NCBI RefSeq assembly: GCF_014656395.1
Contig: NZ_BNCI01000001.1
Location: 310,001-374,000, forward strand
Length of the DNA: 64,000 nt
From: Kordiimonas sediminis
GTDB taxonomy: Bacteria > Pseudomonadota > Alphaproteobacteria > Sphingomonadales > Kordiimonadaceae
Direction: 5' to 3'
Shown: one piece after another, positions 43,981 through 53,016 of the stretch
Layout of the letters: each line of letters starts with the position of its first letter
Numbering within the stretch: position 1 is the stretch's first letter
The notes under the pieces: generated by a model
What the model was told of the DNA's origin: nothing
Databases searched by the model: none
The model's input: the letters and a program-made list of their open reading frames with translations, nothing else
Translations under genes and position numbers: made by a program

Positions 43981-44084
43981 GCCATTCTCCATTTTGTTAT
44001 TTTTATATATTGGTACATTGGTAACATGTAAAGATGGTATGCGCAGTTTTGCCCGCTTACAGTGTATCTCTTCCGAATAGCGCA

Positions 44085-44121
44085 TAAAAAAAGGCCAGAA
44101 ACTTGCGTTTCTGACCCTTTG
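44085..44121 (-). terminator. Rho-independent terminator of gabT
   Basis: On the minus strand a 13-bp stem (AAGGGTCAGAAAC with GTTTCTGGCCTTT) with loop GCAA is followed by a run of T. It lies immediately downstream of the gabT stop. Confidence 0.9.
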
Positions 44122-44146
44122 TTCGCTCTAAATTTCTATGCCGGTT

Positions 44147-45430
44147 TTAAGCTGCCGCTGCTTCCTGCAGGGCTGCTTCCAGGATATCCAGCGCCTCATC
44201 CAGCTGATCGGTCGGCACTGTCAGCGGCGCCAGAAGGCGTACGGTATTGGCAAAATATCCACACGACAGAATGATCAAACCACGTTTCAGGGCTGCTGCC
44301 ACCACCTTTGGCACAATATCGGGATCAGGGGTGTGACCGCCCCGCTCTTTAACCAGCTCGAAGGCAACCATCATACCCACGCCGCGCACATCACCGATTG
44401 GCACGACATCATCACGGTCTTTGATTTTATTCAGGCGGTCCAGCATGTAAGCACCCAACTGTGCGCTGCGTTCGACCAGTTTTTCTTCCTCGATCACCTC
44501 GAGCGTGGCGAGACTGGCCGCACAGGCAACAGGATTGCCGCCATATGTACCACCCAGCCCGCCGGGATTTACTTTCTCTAAAATAGACCGTTTGCCAACA
44601 ACACCACTGATCGGGTAACCGCTGCCCATTGCCTTGGCGATTGTCATTAAATCAGGTTCAATGTCTGCATAGTCGGTCGCAAACATACGGCCCGTGCGCG
44701 CAAAGCCTGATTGCACTTCGTCACACACCATCAGGATGCCGTGTGCATCGCAAATGGCCCGCAGTTCCTGCATAAACTCTTTTGGTGCCTGATAGAAACC
44801 ACCTTCACCCTGCACAGGTTCAATCACAATGGCTGCAACATCACATGGCTCGATATCTGTTTTGAAAATGGTATGAAGTCCCGCCACCGCGTCAGCAACG
44901 GTAATCCCATGGTGCGGAATAGGAAAAGGTGCGTGATAAACGGCTGCGGCGCCAAGCCCCGCCCCCGCACGGTAGGGTGCAATCTTGCCTGTCATGGTGC
45001 TGGTCAAAGCAGACCTGCCGTGAAAGGCACCGCGGAACGTAATTACACCGGGGCGTCCGGTTGCAGTCCGTGCAATTTTAACAGCATTTTCAACTGCTTC
45101 TGCCCCTGTTGAGAAAAATACAGACTGCGCATCCCTGATCGGCACAATCGCATTGATCTTCTCTGCCAGCTCAATATAGGGCTCATACATAGAAACCTGA
45201 AACGCCGTATGACTGAAATTATCAATTTGCGCCTTGGCCGCTGCCTGAACCTTTGGGTGTGCGTGGCCGGTGTTATTCACGGCAATACCCTGCGCGAAAT
45301 CAAGATACCGTTTACCGTCAGCATCCCAGACTTCCGCATTCTTTGCTTTTTCAATAAACAGTGGCGTTGCATTCGCCACGCCGCCTGCCACCGCAGCTTT
45401 ACGCCGTTCTAATAATGAAGAATTACTCAT
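44147..45430 (-). CDS. gabT: 4-aminobutyrate aminotransferase
   Basis: This class III PLP aminotransferase (427 aa) transfers the amino group of 4-aminobutyrate to 2-oxoglutarate, forming succinic semialdehyde. The start MSNSSLLERRKAAVAGGVAN is typical of GabT. The PLP-binding region is CDEVQSGFARTGRMFA and the lysine is in TIAKAMGSGYPISGV. Other conserved segments are GIAVNNTGHAHP and EPVQGEGGFYQAP. A strong terminator follows it. It is divergent from a LysR regulator, with a palindromic operator-like site between them. The gene is probably controlled by that regulator. Confidence 0.93.
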   Translation of the reverse strand: MSNSSLLERRKAAVAGGVANATPLFIEKAKNAEVWDADGKRYLDFAQGIAVNNTGHAHPKVQAAAKAQIDNFSHTAFQVSMYEPYIELAEKINAIVPIRDAQSVFFSTGAEAVENAVKIARTATGRPGVITFRGAFHGRSALTSTMTGKIAPYRAGAGLGAAAVYHAPFPIPHHGITVADAVAGLHTIFKTDIEPCDVAAIVIEPVQGEGGFYQAPKEFMQELRAICDAHGILMVCDEVQSGFARTGRMFATDYADIEPDLMTIAKAMGSGYPISGVVGKRSILEKVNPGGLGGTYGGNPVACAASLATLEVIEEEKLVERSAQLGAYMLDRLNKIKDRDDVVPIGDVRGVGMMVAFELVKERGGHTPDPDIVPKVVAAALKRGLIILSCGYFANTVRLLAPLTVPTDQLDEALDILEAALQEAAAA

Positions 45431-45542
45431 AATTTTATTCCCTGTTACATAGGAGGAGCCAAGCCCCACAATTCGCCCACCATTTGCAGCCACTAGAGCA
45501 AAGCATGTAATGTGAATAAATGATCACTTTTTACCAATTACT

Positions 45543-45566
45543 TGCATTTTTATACATATAAATGCA
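45543..45566. promoter_or_regulatory. LysR-type operator between gabT and regulator
   Basis: TGCATTT and AAATGCA form a perfect 7-base inverted repeat with a 10-base spacer (T-N11-A pattern) between the divergent gabT and LysR genes. The position fits the regulator's binding site. Confidence 0.65.
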
Positions 45567-45615
45567 TGCTATATCCTTTCTTGGATCAGGAACAGAAACA
45601 CCAAGCAGAACACCT

Positions 45616-46536
45616 ATGAACAGGTTGCCAAAATCATTTTCCGGTCAGATCAATACTGTCGATATCAGGCTCCTCAGAATATTTTCTACAATTGTAGAAA
45701 ATGGGGGACTGACACAGGCTGCCGCGCATTTGGGCGTAGACAGCAGCACTATCAGTCGACAGCTTACCGACCTTGAAACCCGTCTTGGGCTGCGGCTGTG
45801 TGAACGCAGCCGCGCCGGCTTCTGGCTGACCGATGAAGGCACACTAGTGTTTCGTTATGTACAAGATCTGATGACAGCGCTGCAGACCTTCCGCCAGCAA
45901 ATTCACGATGTTCATGATGCGCTGGAAGGCGAGTTAGTCGTCGTCGTGGCAGAAACCACACTGATGGACCGTGATTTGAAACTGGCTGACGCTATCACAG
46001 CCTTTCGCCATGTGGCACCAAACGTAACTGTTCGCATTGAAACTGCATCTATGGATCAGATTTTCCCCATGCTGGAAGACAGACGGGCACAAATTGCCAT
46101 CATGCCCGTGCATGACAGGCGGTCAGACCTATACTACCAACCTCTGTATCAGGAAACCATACGACTTTGTTATCATGACAGGCATCCCCTTCGAACCACC
46201 ACATCGCCGATCACGCCGGATATGCTATCCGCCTACGATACAGTAACGGTACAGTTTGAAACTAAAATGGGACGCATCCTGTCTGATCTCGGCCTGAAAC
46301 GCGGCCCAATGGTCAACAGTTACGAAGGGCTGGTTGCCATGGTCAAAACCGGTCTTTACCTAGGATATATCGCCGAAGATTATCTTTCGGCCTGTAACGC
46401 GGACAATCAGCTCCATGTCATTCCTATCGACGGCATGCATTATCAGGTGGATATTATGGGGGTCACCCTTGACGGCGCACAGAAAAAAGCAATCACCAGT
46501 CGGTTCCTCTCCCTTATGCAGGAACAATCCAGGTAG
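45616..46536 (+). CDS. LysR-family transcriptional regulator
   Basis: This is a 306-aa LysR regulator. The N-terminal winged helix reads VDIRLLRIFSTIVENGGLTQ, with AAAHLGVDSSTISRQLTDLE as the recognition helix, and the C-terminal two-lobe ligand-binding domain starts near EGELVVVVAETTLMD. It is divergent from gabT, so it probably responds to 4-aminobutyrate or a related compound. ATG (MNRLPKSF) was chosen; an earlier ATG would put the start inside the operator. Confidence 0.9.
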   Translation: MNRLPKSFSGQINTVDIRLLRIFSTIVENGGLTQAAAHLGVDSSTISRQLTDLETRLGLRLCERSRAGFWLTDEGTLVFRYVQDLMTALQTFRQQIHDVHDALEGELVVVVAETTLMDRDLKLADAITAFRHVAPNVTVRIETASMDQIFPMLEDRRAQIAIMPVHDRRSDLYYQPLYQETIRLCYHDRHPLRTTTSPITPDMLSAYDTVTVQFETKMGRILSDLGLKRGPMVNSYEGLVAMVKTGLYLGYIAEDYLSACNADNQLHVIPIDGMHYQVDIMGVTLDGAQKKAITSRFLSLMQEQSR

Positions 46537-46576
46537 AAAATCACTCCAAACGAAATGCCCCTCTTATCAGCATGTC

Positions 46577-48172
46577 CTAGCTGGATGGAGATACTTTGTG
46601 CATGTGATGGGTGATCCGCCATAAATGATAGGTTACGCGAAGAACCCAGCGCTGTGCATCCAGTTTAGCAATCAGGTCGGGCGCCTTGTCCGGTGTCGTC
46701 GCAATCAGGCTAATCGTTTCCCGCCTACCCTCGACACGCCAGTGTTTCATGTCGCGATACAATTGGTGAAAACAGTGTTCGTCCTCTCCCGTGATACTGT
46801 CAATTTTGGCCTGCCGCAGCCCATCAAGGAACCTGTCCCTGAACGGCAACTGCTCCCCGGCCTTTAACAGCGTGTGTATTTTCTCGTCTTCGTTCATGCG
46901 GTAGGCCAACCGGCTTAGATGATCAAGAATATGCAAATCATCAACCAGCGTTATGGTCACATCATCTTCTGCCCCTTTGCCAACCGGAATTTGCTGGACA
47001 AAATCATGAAGTGCATTCAACGCCACGGTCAGTCTGGCAATTTCATGCCCCGCCGCTGGTTGCTTCATTCGACCAGTTAAGCGGTCATCCAAAGCATCGG
47101 CAAACGCGGCAAACAATCGGCACAATACTGAATGTGTAGCAGCGAGCGCCGCCGGCACAGACTGTAATAATTCCGGGTCCAGCTCGTCTGTCAGCGATGC
47201 CGTTTTTTCAGGGAACAGCCGCATAATAAAATGAGCGAACGACTTGGTGAACGGCAAAATCAACACGACACCCAGCCCGTTAAAAAAAGTATGAAAGGCC
47301 ACCAACATCATCTGAACTGAACCTGTTCCGTCCTGCACAGGTATCTCAGCCCCGGCGAACCACCAATCAACAACCAACGCAAATGGACCAAGCATTAAGA
47401 AGGCAACACATGCCGTCATCACATTATAAATGACATGCGCAAATCCGGTTCGGCGCATTGCAACAGATCCGCCAAACGTCGCAAGTGCCGCAGTAAAAGT
47501 GGTCCCCACATCCATACCGATTACAAGGGCTGCTGCCTGCGGCAGGTTTATCGCCCCCGTCCCCAACGCGACCATGGCGGTTGCAATACCCGCGCTCGAA
47601 GACTGGGTTATTCCAACAATTACCATCCCAATCAGAACAAGCTTGAAACGGCCAAAGTATGTATCATCTGGAAAGCTAGCTGGTGTTACATACTGGTCCA
47701 CACCGGCCATCCCTGCCTGCAGGGTATCAATACCAAATAATATCAAGCTAAATCCTGCGATCACCCAACCGATGTGACGCCACCTTCCTGTTGCAAACAT
47801 ACGAAGCAGCACACCAATCATTATCCCGGGCATCACGATAGCACCCAGTTCCATTTTAAATCCAAGAAGTGCAACAATCCAACCGGTAGCCGTGGTGCCG
47901 ATATTAGCACCAAAAATAATCCCCAGTGCCTGCTGGAATGTCAGCAAACCAGCCCCGACCATTCCGACTGTGGTGACCGTAGTTGCGCTTGAAGACTGAA
48001 TAAGCGCGGTCATCCCTGCACCTGTTACAGCACCTGATAACGGGCTTTGCGTATAGGTTGCCAAAACTTTGCGCAGGACCCTGCTTGTCAGGCTTTTCAA
48101 CCCATCCGTCAGGATCAACATCCCTAAAAGGAAAAGACCAATCCCGCCAATGGCTGTCAGTACCTGTGTCAT
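46577..48172 (-). CDS. Na/Pi cotransporter family protein (NptA-like)
   Basis: This is an inner-membrane phosphate:sodium symporter-like protein of 531 aa. It has two inverted repeats with QSSSATTVTTVGMVGAG and QSSSAGIATAMVALGTG, and two loops GANIGTTATGW and GMDVGTTFTAALATFGG. The C-terminal ~180 residues form a PhoU-like cytoplasmic domain (ALNALHDFVQQIPVGKGAED). Its start overlaps the permease stop by four bases (ATGA), so the two are a coupled pair. It probably exports or imports phosphate; direction cannot be told. Confidence 0.92.
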   Translation of the reverse strand: MTQVLTAIGGIGLFLLGMLILTDGLKSLTSRVLRKVLATYTQSPLSGAVTGAGMTALIQSSSATTVTTVGMVGAGLLTFQQALGIIFGANIGTTATGWIVALLGFKMELGAIVMPGIMIGVLLRMFATGRWRHIGWVIAGFSLILFGIDTLQAGMAGVDQYVTPASFPDDTYFGRFKLVLIGMVIVGITQSSSAGIATAMVALGTGAINLPQAAALVIGMDVGTTFTAALATFGGSVAMRRTGFAHVIYNVMTACVAFLMLGPFALVVDWWFAGAEIPVQDGTGSVQMMLVAFHTFFNGLGVVLILPFTKSFAHFIMRLFPEKTASLTDELDPELLQSVPAALAATHSVLCRLFAAFADALDDRLTGRMKQPAAGHEIARLTVALNALHDFVQQIPVGKGAEDDVTITLVDDLHILDHLSRLAYRMNEDEKIHTLLKAGEQLPFRDRFLDGLRQAKIDSITGEDEHCFHQLYRDMKHWRVEGRRETISLIATTPDKAPDLIAKLDAQRWVLRVTYHLWRITHHMHKVSPSS

Positions 48173-49506
48173 TTGGCCCCTACCTTATTGCCTCGCAAGG
48201 AAAACCCCAGGGATGAGATGGTCAATAAAACATATAGCCCCACGATGAACAGAAGCTGTTCTGGCTGAAAGGTGAACTCATAATAAAATATCATCATGGT
48301 GCCGACCAACAGTGCCACGACTGCAAAGGACGTCAGCAAAAGAGACGACCCGGTTTTGTGGCGAATTTTCAAATTTGCAATCGCCATCAACAAGGACACT
48401 AAAAGAAAGGTTACACTACCAAATTCCAGAATGACCTGCAGATTGCCCGCGAGCACCAGCAAAAATGCCAGCCCCGAAATGGCAAATATTGAATAGACCG
48501 GGATACCGTTTACCCGTCTGCCCAGAAAAGACGGGAAGAAACCGTCGCGGGCAATTACCGCCATCTGCCGAGACGCACCAAACACCGTGCCGCTGATAGC
48601 ACTGCTTGTTGCCAGAAGGGCACCCAGAACAACCAAATCCGACCCCCAATGCCCAAGGACATTCCCCGCACCCGCCGCCAGCGCATATTCTTTGTTTTGG
48701 ACAATCTCTGCTGTCGGAATTGCCAACATCGCACCAAAGGAAATCACCACATAAATCACAACTGCCAGAAACAGGGAGGTATAGATCGCCTTGGGGATAT
48801 TCCTTTCTGGTTCGTCCATTTCCTTCACGGCATTGATCACCAGCTGAAACCCTTCATAGGATACAAAAGTCAGGGACGAAACAATGAGAATAGTTGCCAG
48901 ACCAACATCACGCGCTTCCTCGAACAAGACCGGTAGGCTTGTCTGGCTATTGTTCACCAGCACAAAGGAGATCACTGTCAGAATAATAAGCTTGGTATAG
49001 ACAATAACATCCTCAATCTTGCCCATACCCTTCACGCTCCAGACATTTACAAGGGTGAAAATAAGCAAAACTGCTCCTGCAACCAGTTTGCGGGTCATCT
49101 CACTATCTGCAAAGGCAAACCCGCTGATTGCATAGGATGCAAAGGTATAAGCATATAGCGCCATGGTGCTGATATAGCCGAACATAACCCACCATCCGAT
49201 AAGGGACGCGGCAATATGGGATCCGGGGAAGGTCCGCTTAAAGAACGAATAGGTTGCCCCTTCATCCTTATAAAAAACACCAAGCTTTATGTAGGAATAG
49301 GCAGCCAATGCCGCCAGCATCCCGCCAAGTGTTATTGCAACCGGCGTGTACACCCCGATCAGAGAAACTGAAATACCAAGTACCGTAAAGATACCGCCGC
49401 CGACCATACCCCCAAGCGCAATGGCAATAAGTTCAGGAACGCCAAGGGTCTTCCCGCGTTTGCGGTGACAGGCATGGTGATTTTCACTGTGATTGAATGA
49501 AAACAT
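48169..49506 (-). CDS. APC-family amino acid permease
   Basis: This 445-aa protein has about 12 membrane segments. The N-terminal part matches APC permeases (GVPELIAIALGGMVGGGIFT), and YEGFQLVINAVKEMDEPERN is also family-typical. It begins with a short hydrophilic, His-rich stretch (MFSFNHSENHHACHRKRGKT). It overlaps the phosphate transporter by four bases and is the first gene of this pair. The substrate is unknown. Confidence 0.88.
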   Translation of the reverse strand: MFSFNHSENHHACHRKRGKTLGVPELIAIALGGMVGGGIFTVLGISVSLIGVYTPVAITLGGMLAALAAYSYIKLGVFYKDEGATYSFFKRTFPGSHIAASLIGWWVMFGYISTMALYAYTFASYAISGFAFADSEMTRKLVAGAVLLIFTLVNVWSVKGMGKIEDVIVYTKLIILTVISFVLVNNSQTSLPVLFEEARDVGLATILIVSSLTFVSYEGFQLVINAVKEMDEPERNIPKAIYTSLFLAVVIYVVISFGAMLAIPTAEIVQNKEYALAAGAGNVLGHWGSDLVVLGALLATSSAISGTVFGASRQMAVIARDGFFPSFLGRRVNGIPVYSIFAISGLAFLLVLAGNLQVILEFGSVTFLLVSLLMAIANLKIRHKTGSSLLLTSFAVVALLVGTMMIFYYEFTFQPEQLLFIVGLYVLLTISSLGFSLRGNKVGAK

Positions 49507-49580
49507 TTTCAGTACATTCCCTAACGCATAGGGAAAGCGTACCGCCCGAAACAGGAAAATACCAGCAGGATTTCAGGTGT

Positions 49581-49961
49581 TTATCTGCGACCCGGCCATG
49601 CCTGGGTAATTGCCAGATACTCGGGGATTTCAAGTCCCACACTTGCAAGCCAGTCATCGGATGGTCCAGCCCAGCCGTGCTGCTTCCAACTGATTCGGCC
49701 AGAAGGTGAAAAGCTGACACCTTCTTCTTCCAACCGCAGTCGCTGGCGATCCGCACCATCCCGATCACTGATCTTACCACCGCTATTGATAATCCGCTGC
49801 CACGGCACATCCTGCGGGGCGCCCGACATTGCGGTACCAACCATCCGTGCGGTTACACCTGGCAGCAGGCTTGCAATCATTCCGTAGCTTGCCACCTCCC
49901 CAAATTGCACATGGCGCACCAGGGCATAAATACGGTCGGCAACATCCGGCCGAACACGCAT
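49581..49961 (-). CDS. Alkyltransferase-like protein (ATL, Cys replaced by Trp)
   Basis: This 126-aa protein is in the O6-alkylguanine-DNA alkyltransferase family. The active-site PCHR is replaced by VPWQRIINSGGKIS, the hallmark of alkyltransferase-like proteins that bind O6-alkylguanine and pass it to nucleotide excision repair without transferring the alkyl group. The N-terminus (VADRIYALVRHVQFGEVASYG) carries the helix-turn-helix. The start ATG overlaps the sdaA stop (TGATG). The link to serine degradation is only genomic. Confidence 0.88.
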   Translation of the reverse strand: MRVRPDVADRIYALVRHVQFGEVASYGMIASLLPGVTARMVGTAMSGAPQDVPWQRIINSGGKISDRDGADRQRLRLEEEGVSFSPSGRISWKQHGWAGPSDDWLASVGLEIPEYLAITQAWPGRR

Positions 49962-51346
49962 CAACAGTCCACAACGTTTGAAGTAATCGGCACTGTCACA
50001 GCCAGACCGCCCTGCGCCGTTTCCTTGTATTTCGATTTCATGTCACGGCCGGTGATGCGCATGGTGCGAATGACCTTGTCCAGCGATACAAAATGTTCAC
50101 CGTCACCGCGCAAGGCAAGCCGTGCCGCATTGATCGCCTTGATAGATGCCATGGCATTTCGTTCAATACAGGGTACCTGCACCAACCCGCCGATTGGATC
50201 GCAGGTCAGTCCAAGATTATGTTCCATACCAATTTCGGCAGCATTTTCAACCTGCTCGGGCGTACCGCCCAACACTTCAGTCAACCCCGCTGCTGCCATG
50301 GAACAGGCGCTTCCCACCTCTCCCTGACAGCCAACTTCTGCGCCGGATATGGATGCATTTTCCTTAAATAAAATACCAACAGCCCCAGCGGTCAGCAGAA
50401 ATTTCACCACGCCGTCTTCGCTCGCATGCGGGCAAAACCGTGTGTAATAGTGAAGCACGGCGGGGATAATACCCGCTGCCCCATTTGTGGGCGCAGTCAC
50501 CACGCGGCCGCCAACGGCATTTTCCTCGTTCACAGCCAGTGCATACAGATTCACCCAGTCCAGAATTGTCAGTGGATCGGTCAGCGCTTTCTCCGGCCTT
50601 CCGGCAAGCTGGTCATACATATCCGCTGCCCGGCGCCGTACATTCAGTCCCGGCATGGCTCCACGCGTTGTACAGCCCCGGTTCACACATTCCTGCATTA
50701 CCCGCCAGACTTCCAGAAGCTGCGCCCGCACCTGCGCGCGACTGCGACGGGCAGATTCGTTACACAGCATAATCTCGCTGATCGACTTACCGGACGCCTT
50801 ACAGTGCGCCAGCAGTTCCGCACCCGACGTGAAGGGATAGCGTACTTTTGGATCTTCTGTATGGAAACTGTCGTCACGGGCCTCGGATTCGTCCACGATA
50901 AACCCGCCGCCGATAGAGTAATAAATTGCACCGTGTAGTTTTGCACCGGCTGCATCAAAAACCTGAAACTCCATACCATTTGGATGGAAGGGCAGCCGTT
51001 CCCGCGGCAACAATAATAAATCCGTGTCTTCTTCAAACGGGATTTTATGGTCGCCATTCAGGGCCAGTGTTTTCGTGCTGCGCACCTCGTCGATCATGCC
51101 CGGTATGGCATCAACATCCACATCTTCGGGGCTTGCCCCCATCAACCCAAGGATAATCGCCGTATCTGACCCGTGCCCACGCCCGGTAGCACCCAGTGAC
51201 CCAAACAAACGGACCTCAACTCTGGCAACCGATGTCAGCGCCTCAAGGGTTTCCAGGAACTGATGCGCCGCACGCATCGGACCTACCGTGTGTGAACTTG
51301 AAGGGCCAATACCGATATTAAAAAGATCAAGCACATTGATAGTCAT
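49961..51346 (-). CDS. sdaA: L-serine ammonia-lyase (single-chain, Fe-S)
   Basis: This 461-aa iron-sulfur serine dehydratase converts L-serine to pyruvate and ammonia. The start [20 protein letters not shown] is diagnostic. Cluster cysteines lie in [23 protein letters not shown] and [17 protein letters not shown]. The beta and alpha domains are fused, as in the single-chain form. The ATG was placed at MTINV; six earlier codons are open but not conserved. It overlaps the ATL gene by one base. Confidence 0.95.
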   Translation of the reverse strand: MTINVLDLFNIGIGPSSSHTVGPMRAAHQFLETLEALTSVARVEVRLFGSLGATGRGHGSDTAIILGLMGASPEDVDVDAIPGMIDEVRSTKTLALNGDHKIPFEEDTDLLLLPRERLPFHPNGMEFQVFDAAGAKLHGAIYYSIGGGFIVDESEARDDSFHTEDPKVRYPFTSGAELLAHCKASGKSISEIMLCNESARRSRAQVRAQLLEVWRVMQECVNRGCTTRGAMPGLNVRRRAADMYDQLAGRPEKALTDPLTILDWVNLYALAVNEENAVGGRVVTAPTNGAAGIIPAVLHYYTRFCPHASEDGVVKFLLTAGAVGILFKENASISGAEVGCQGEVGSACSMAAAGLTEVLGGTPEQVENAAEIGMEHNLGLTCDPIGGLVQVPCIERNAMASIKAINAARLALRGDGEHFVSLDKVIRTMRITGRDMKSKYKETAQGGLAVTVPITSNVVDC

Positions 51347-51425
51347 AAAAGTCCCGCTTACCATTAAAGAATTTCAAGAGGGTGACGCTACGGCAGGCTG
51401 GTGTTTTTCGCAATGGATTTCCGCA

Positions 51426-52862
51426 CTATTCCTGCGAAAATCTGTAACTGGATACCCCCCGGCTCCGTTCGTCCAGCACCAGTGATTTTGTCAGTGGCGG
51501 ATTGGACCGCTGCGGACACGCAGGACGTTCGCACAATCGGCAGTTCGGGCCAACCGGGGTTGCGTCCAGATGCTCCAGATTATGGCCCTTCGCGTAGATA
51601 AGATCCTTGGCATACGTAATATCACATCCAAGTGCGATCCCCAGCTGTTGATCCGGGGCCCCGTAGACCGCACCAACCTTGTGCACGGTGCGCGCAACGG
51701 AAAAATAGGTCGTATTATCCGGCATCTGAATAATCTGGGTCGCGATCCTGCCGGGGTTGGCAAAGGTATCATGCACATTCCACAGTGGGCACGTACCACC
51801 AAACCGGCTGAAATGAAACTTGCCGGCAGAGAACCGCTTGGACACATTCCCGGCCTTATCAACCCGGATAAAGAAGAAAGGAATACCCCGCTCCCCCGGC
51901 CTTTGCAGCGTGGACAGTCTATGACAAACCTGCTCAAAGCTTGTGCCGTAACGGCGACCTAGATGCTCAATGTCATACCTAAGTGTTTTCGCATCCTGCA
52001 AAAATCGGCTGTAAGGCATTAAAAGCGCACCGGCGAAATAATTGGCCAGTGATATACGTGCCAGTCTTTTTGCCTCTTCTGTCGCAAACGGGTGTCCGTC
52101 CACAATCCGCTGGATCACCGGACGGTATTCCAGCATGGCAATCTGAAACGCTATCTGGAACAAACGAGCCGGTCCATCCAGCATTTCGCTTAACTGCAAC
52201 TGACGGCGGTGCAAATCAAAGTGCCGCAAAGTTTCCGGCATGACTTCGTACGGCATGACCCGTACACGCACCTGAAATTCTTCATCCAGTCTGGCGGTCA
52301 GGGCCATCATGGCATCTTCACGCGACAAACCCAGCTCCGTATTCAGCGACTCGGCAGCTTCATCCAGTTCTGAGAAGTGATTCTTACGTTCGTGGATAAA
52401 ATCACGCACCTCATCCACAGGAAATTGACCTTCTGCGGCAAGGGCGCCGCCCTCCAGCACCTTACTGGACAGGTCGGTGGCATTCTGGTTGGCCTGCCGG
52501 AATGCCCGGTAGAGAATCGTAAATGCCTCAACCGACTTGGGTGATGTATCGGCGAAATCCTGTATCTCCCCCCGGGACATGGCGAGATTTTTAAAGAGCG
52601 GATCTGATAAAATTTCCAACAGATCAGCAAAGGCGCGCGCTTCGTCCGTACCGGCAAACGCCGTTAATTCAATGTCATAGACCTCAGCAAGGCGCAGCAG
52701 AAACTGGGCAGAGACAGGGCGCTGATTACGCTCCACCAGATTGAGATAACTGGTTGAAAAGCCAAGCTCACCCGCCATTTGCGACTGGGACAGGCCCAGC
52801 TCGCGCCGAAGTCGTCTAATACGGGGACCCGCAAAAATCTTCTTTTGTGAAAAATCTACCAT
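51426..52862 (-). CDS. ScfR/RamB-family transcriptional regulator (short-chain fatty acid)
   Basis: This 478-aa regulator has an N-terminal XRE helix-turn-helix (IRRLRRELGLSQSQMAGELG), a central IrrE/ImmA-like domain with short conserved segments, and a C-terminal DUF2083 region with cysteines NCRLCERPACPQRSNPP. RamB in actinobacteria and ScfR in proteobacteria control acetate or glyoxylate genes. It is divergent from aceB and its start lies 155 bases from it, so it very likely controls the glyoxylate shunt. Four TTTAC motifs lie in the gap. Confidence 0.9.
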   Translation of the reverse strand: MVDFSQKKIFAGPRIRRLRRELGLSQSQMAGELGFSTSYLNLVERNQRPVSAQFLLRLAEVYDIELTAFAGTDEARAFADLLEILSDPLFKNLAMSRGEIQDFADTSPKSVEAFTILYRAFRQANQNATDLSSKVLEGGALAAEGQFPVDEVRDFIHERKNHFSELDEAAESLNTELGLSREDAMMALTARLDEEFQVRVRVMPYEVMPETLRHFDLHRRQLQLSEMLDGPARLFQIAFQIAMLEYRPVIQRIVDGHPFATEEAKRLARISLANYFAGALLMPYSRFLQDAKTLRYDIEHLGRRYGTSFEQVCHRLSTLQRPGERGIPFFFIRVDKAGNVSKRFSAGKFHFSRFGGTCPLWNVHDTFANPGRIATQIIQMPDNTTYFSVARTVHKVGAVYGAPDQQLGIALGCDITYAKDLIYAKGHNLEHLDATPVGPNCRLCERPACPQRSNPPLTKSLVLDERSRGVSSYRFSQE

Positions 52863-52897
52863 TTACAAATTTTACATTTTTACTTTTTGACATTTAC
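52862..52897. promoter_or_regulatory. Repeated TTTAC motifs between ScfR and aceB
   Basis: TTTAC occurs at 52862, 52871, 52879 and 52893 in the AT-rich gap upstream of aceB. The first overlaps the ScfR start. They may be part of an operator; no palindrome is clear. Confidence 0.35.
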
Positions 52898-53016
52898 TTA
52901 GTCATACAATGGAACTCTTTTTGTATCAATAGTTCTTTTTATTGCGGTAACATTATGAAATATAAAATGCCTTATACGGTAATTATATTTCTTGTTTTGA
53001 TTTAAAGGACCAAAAA

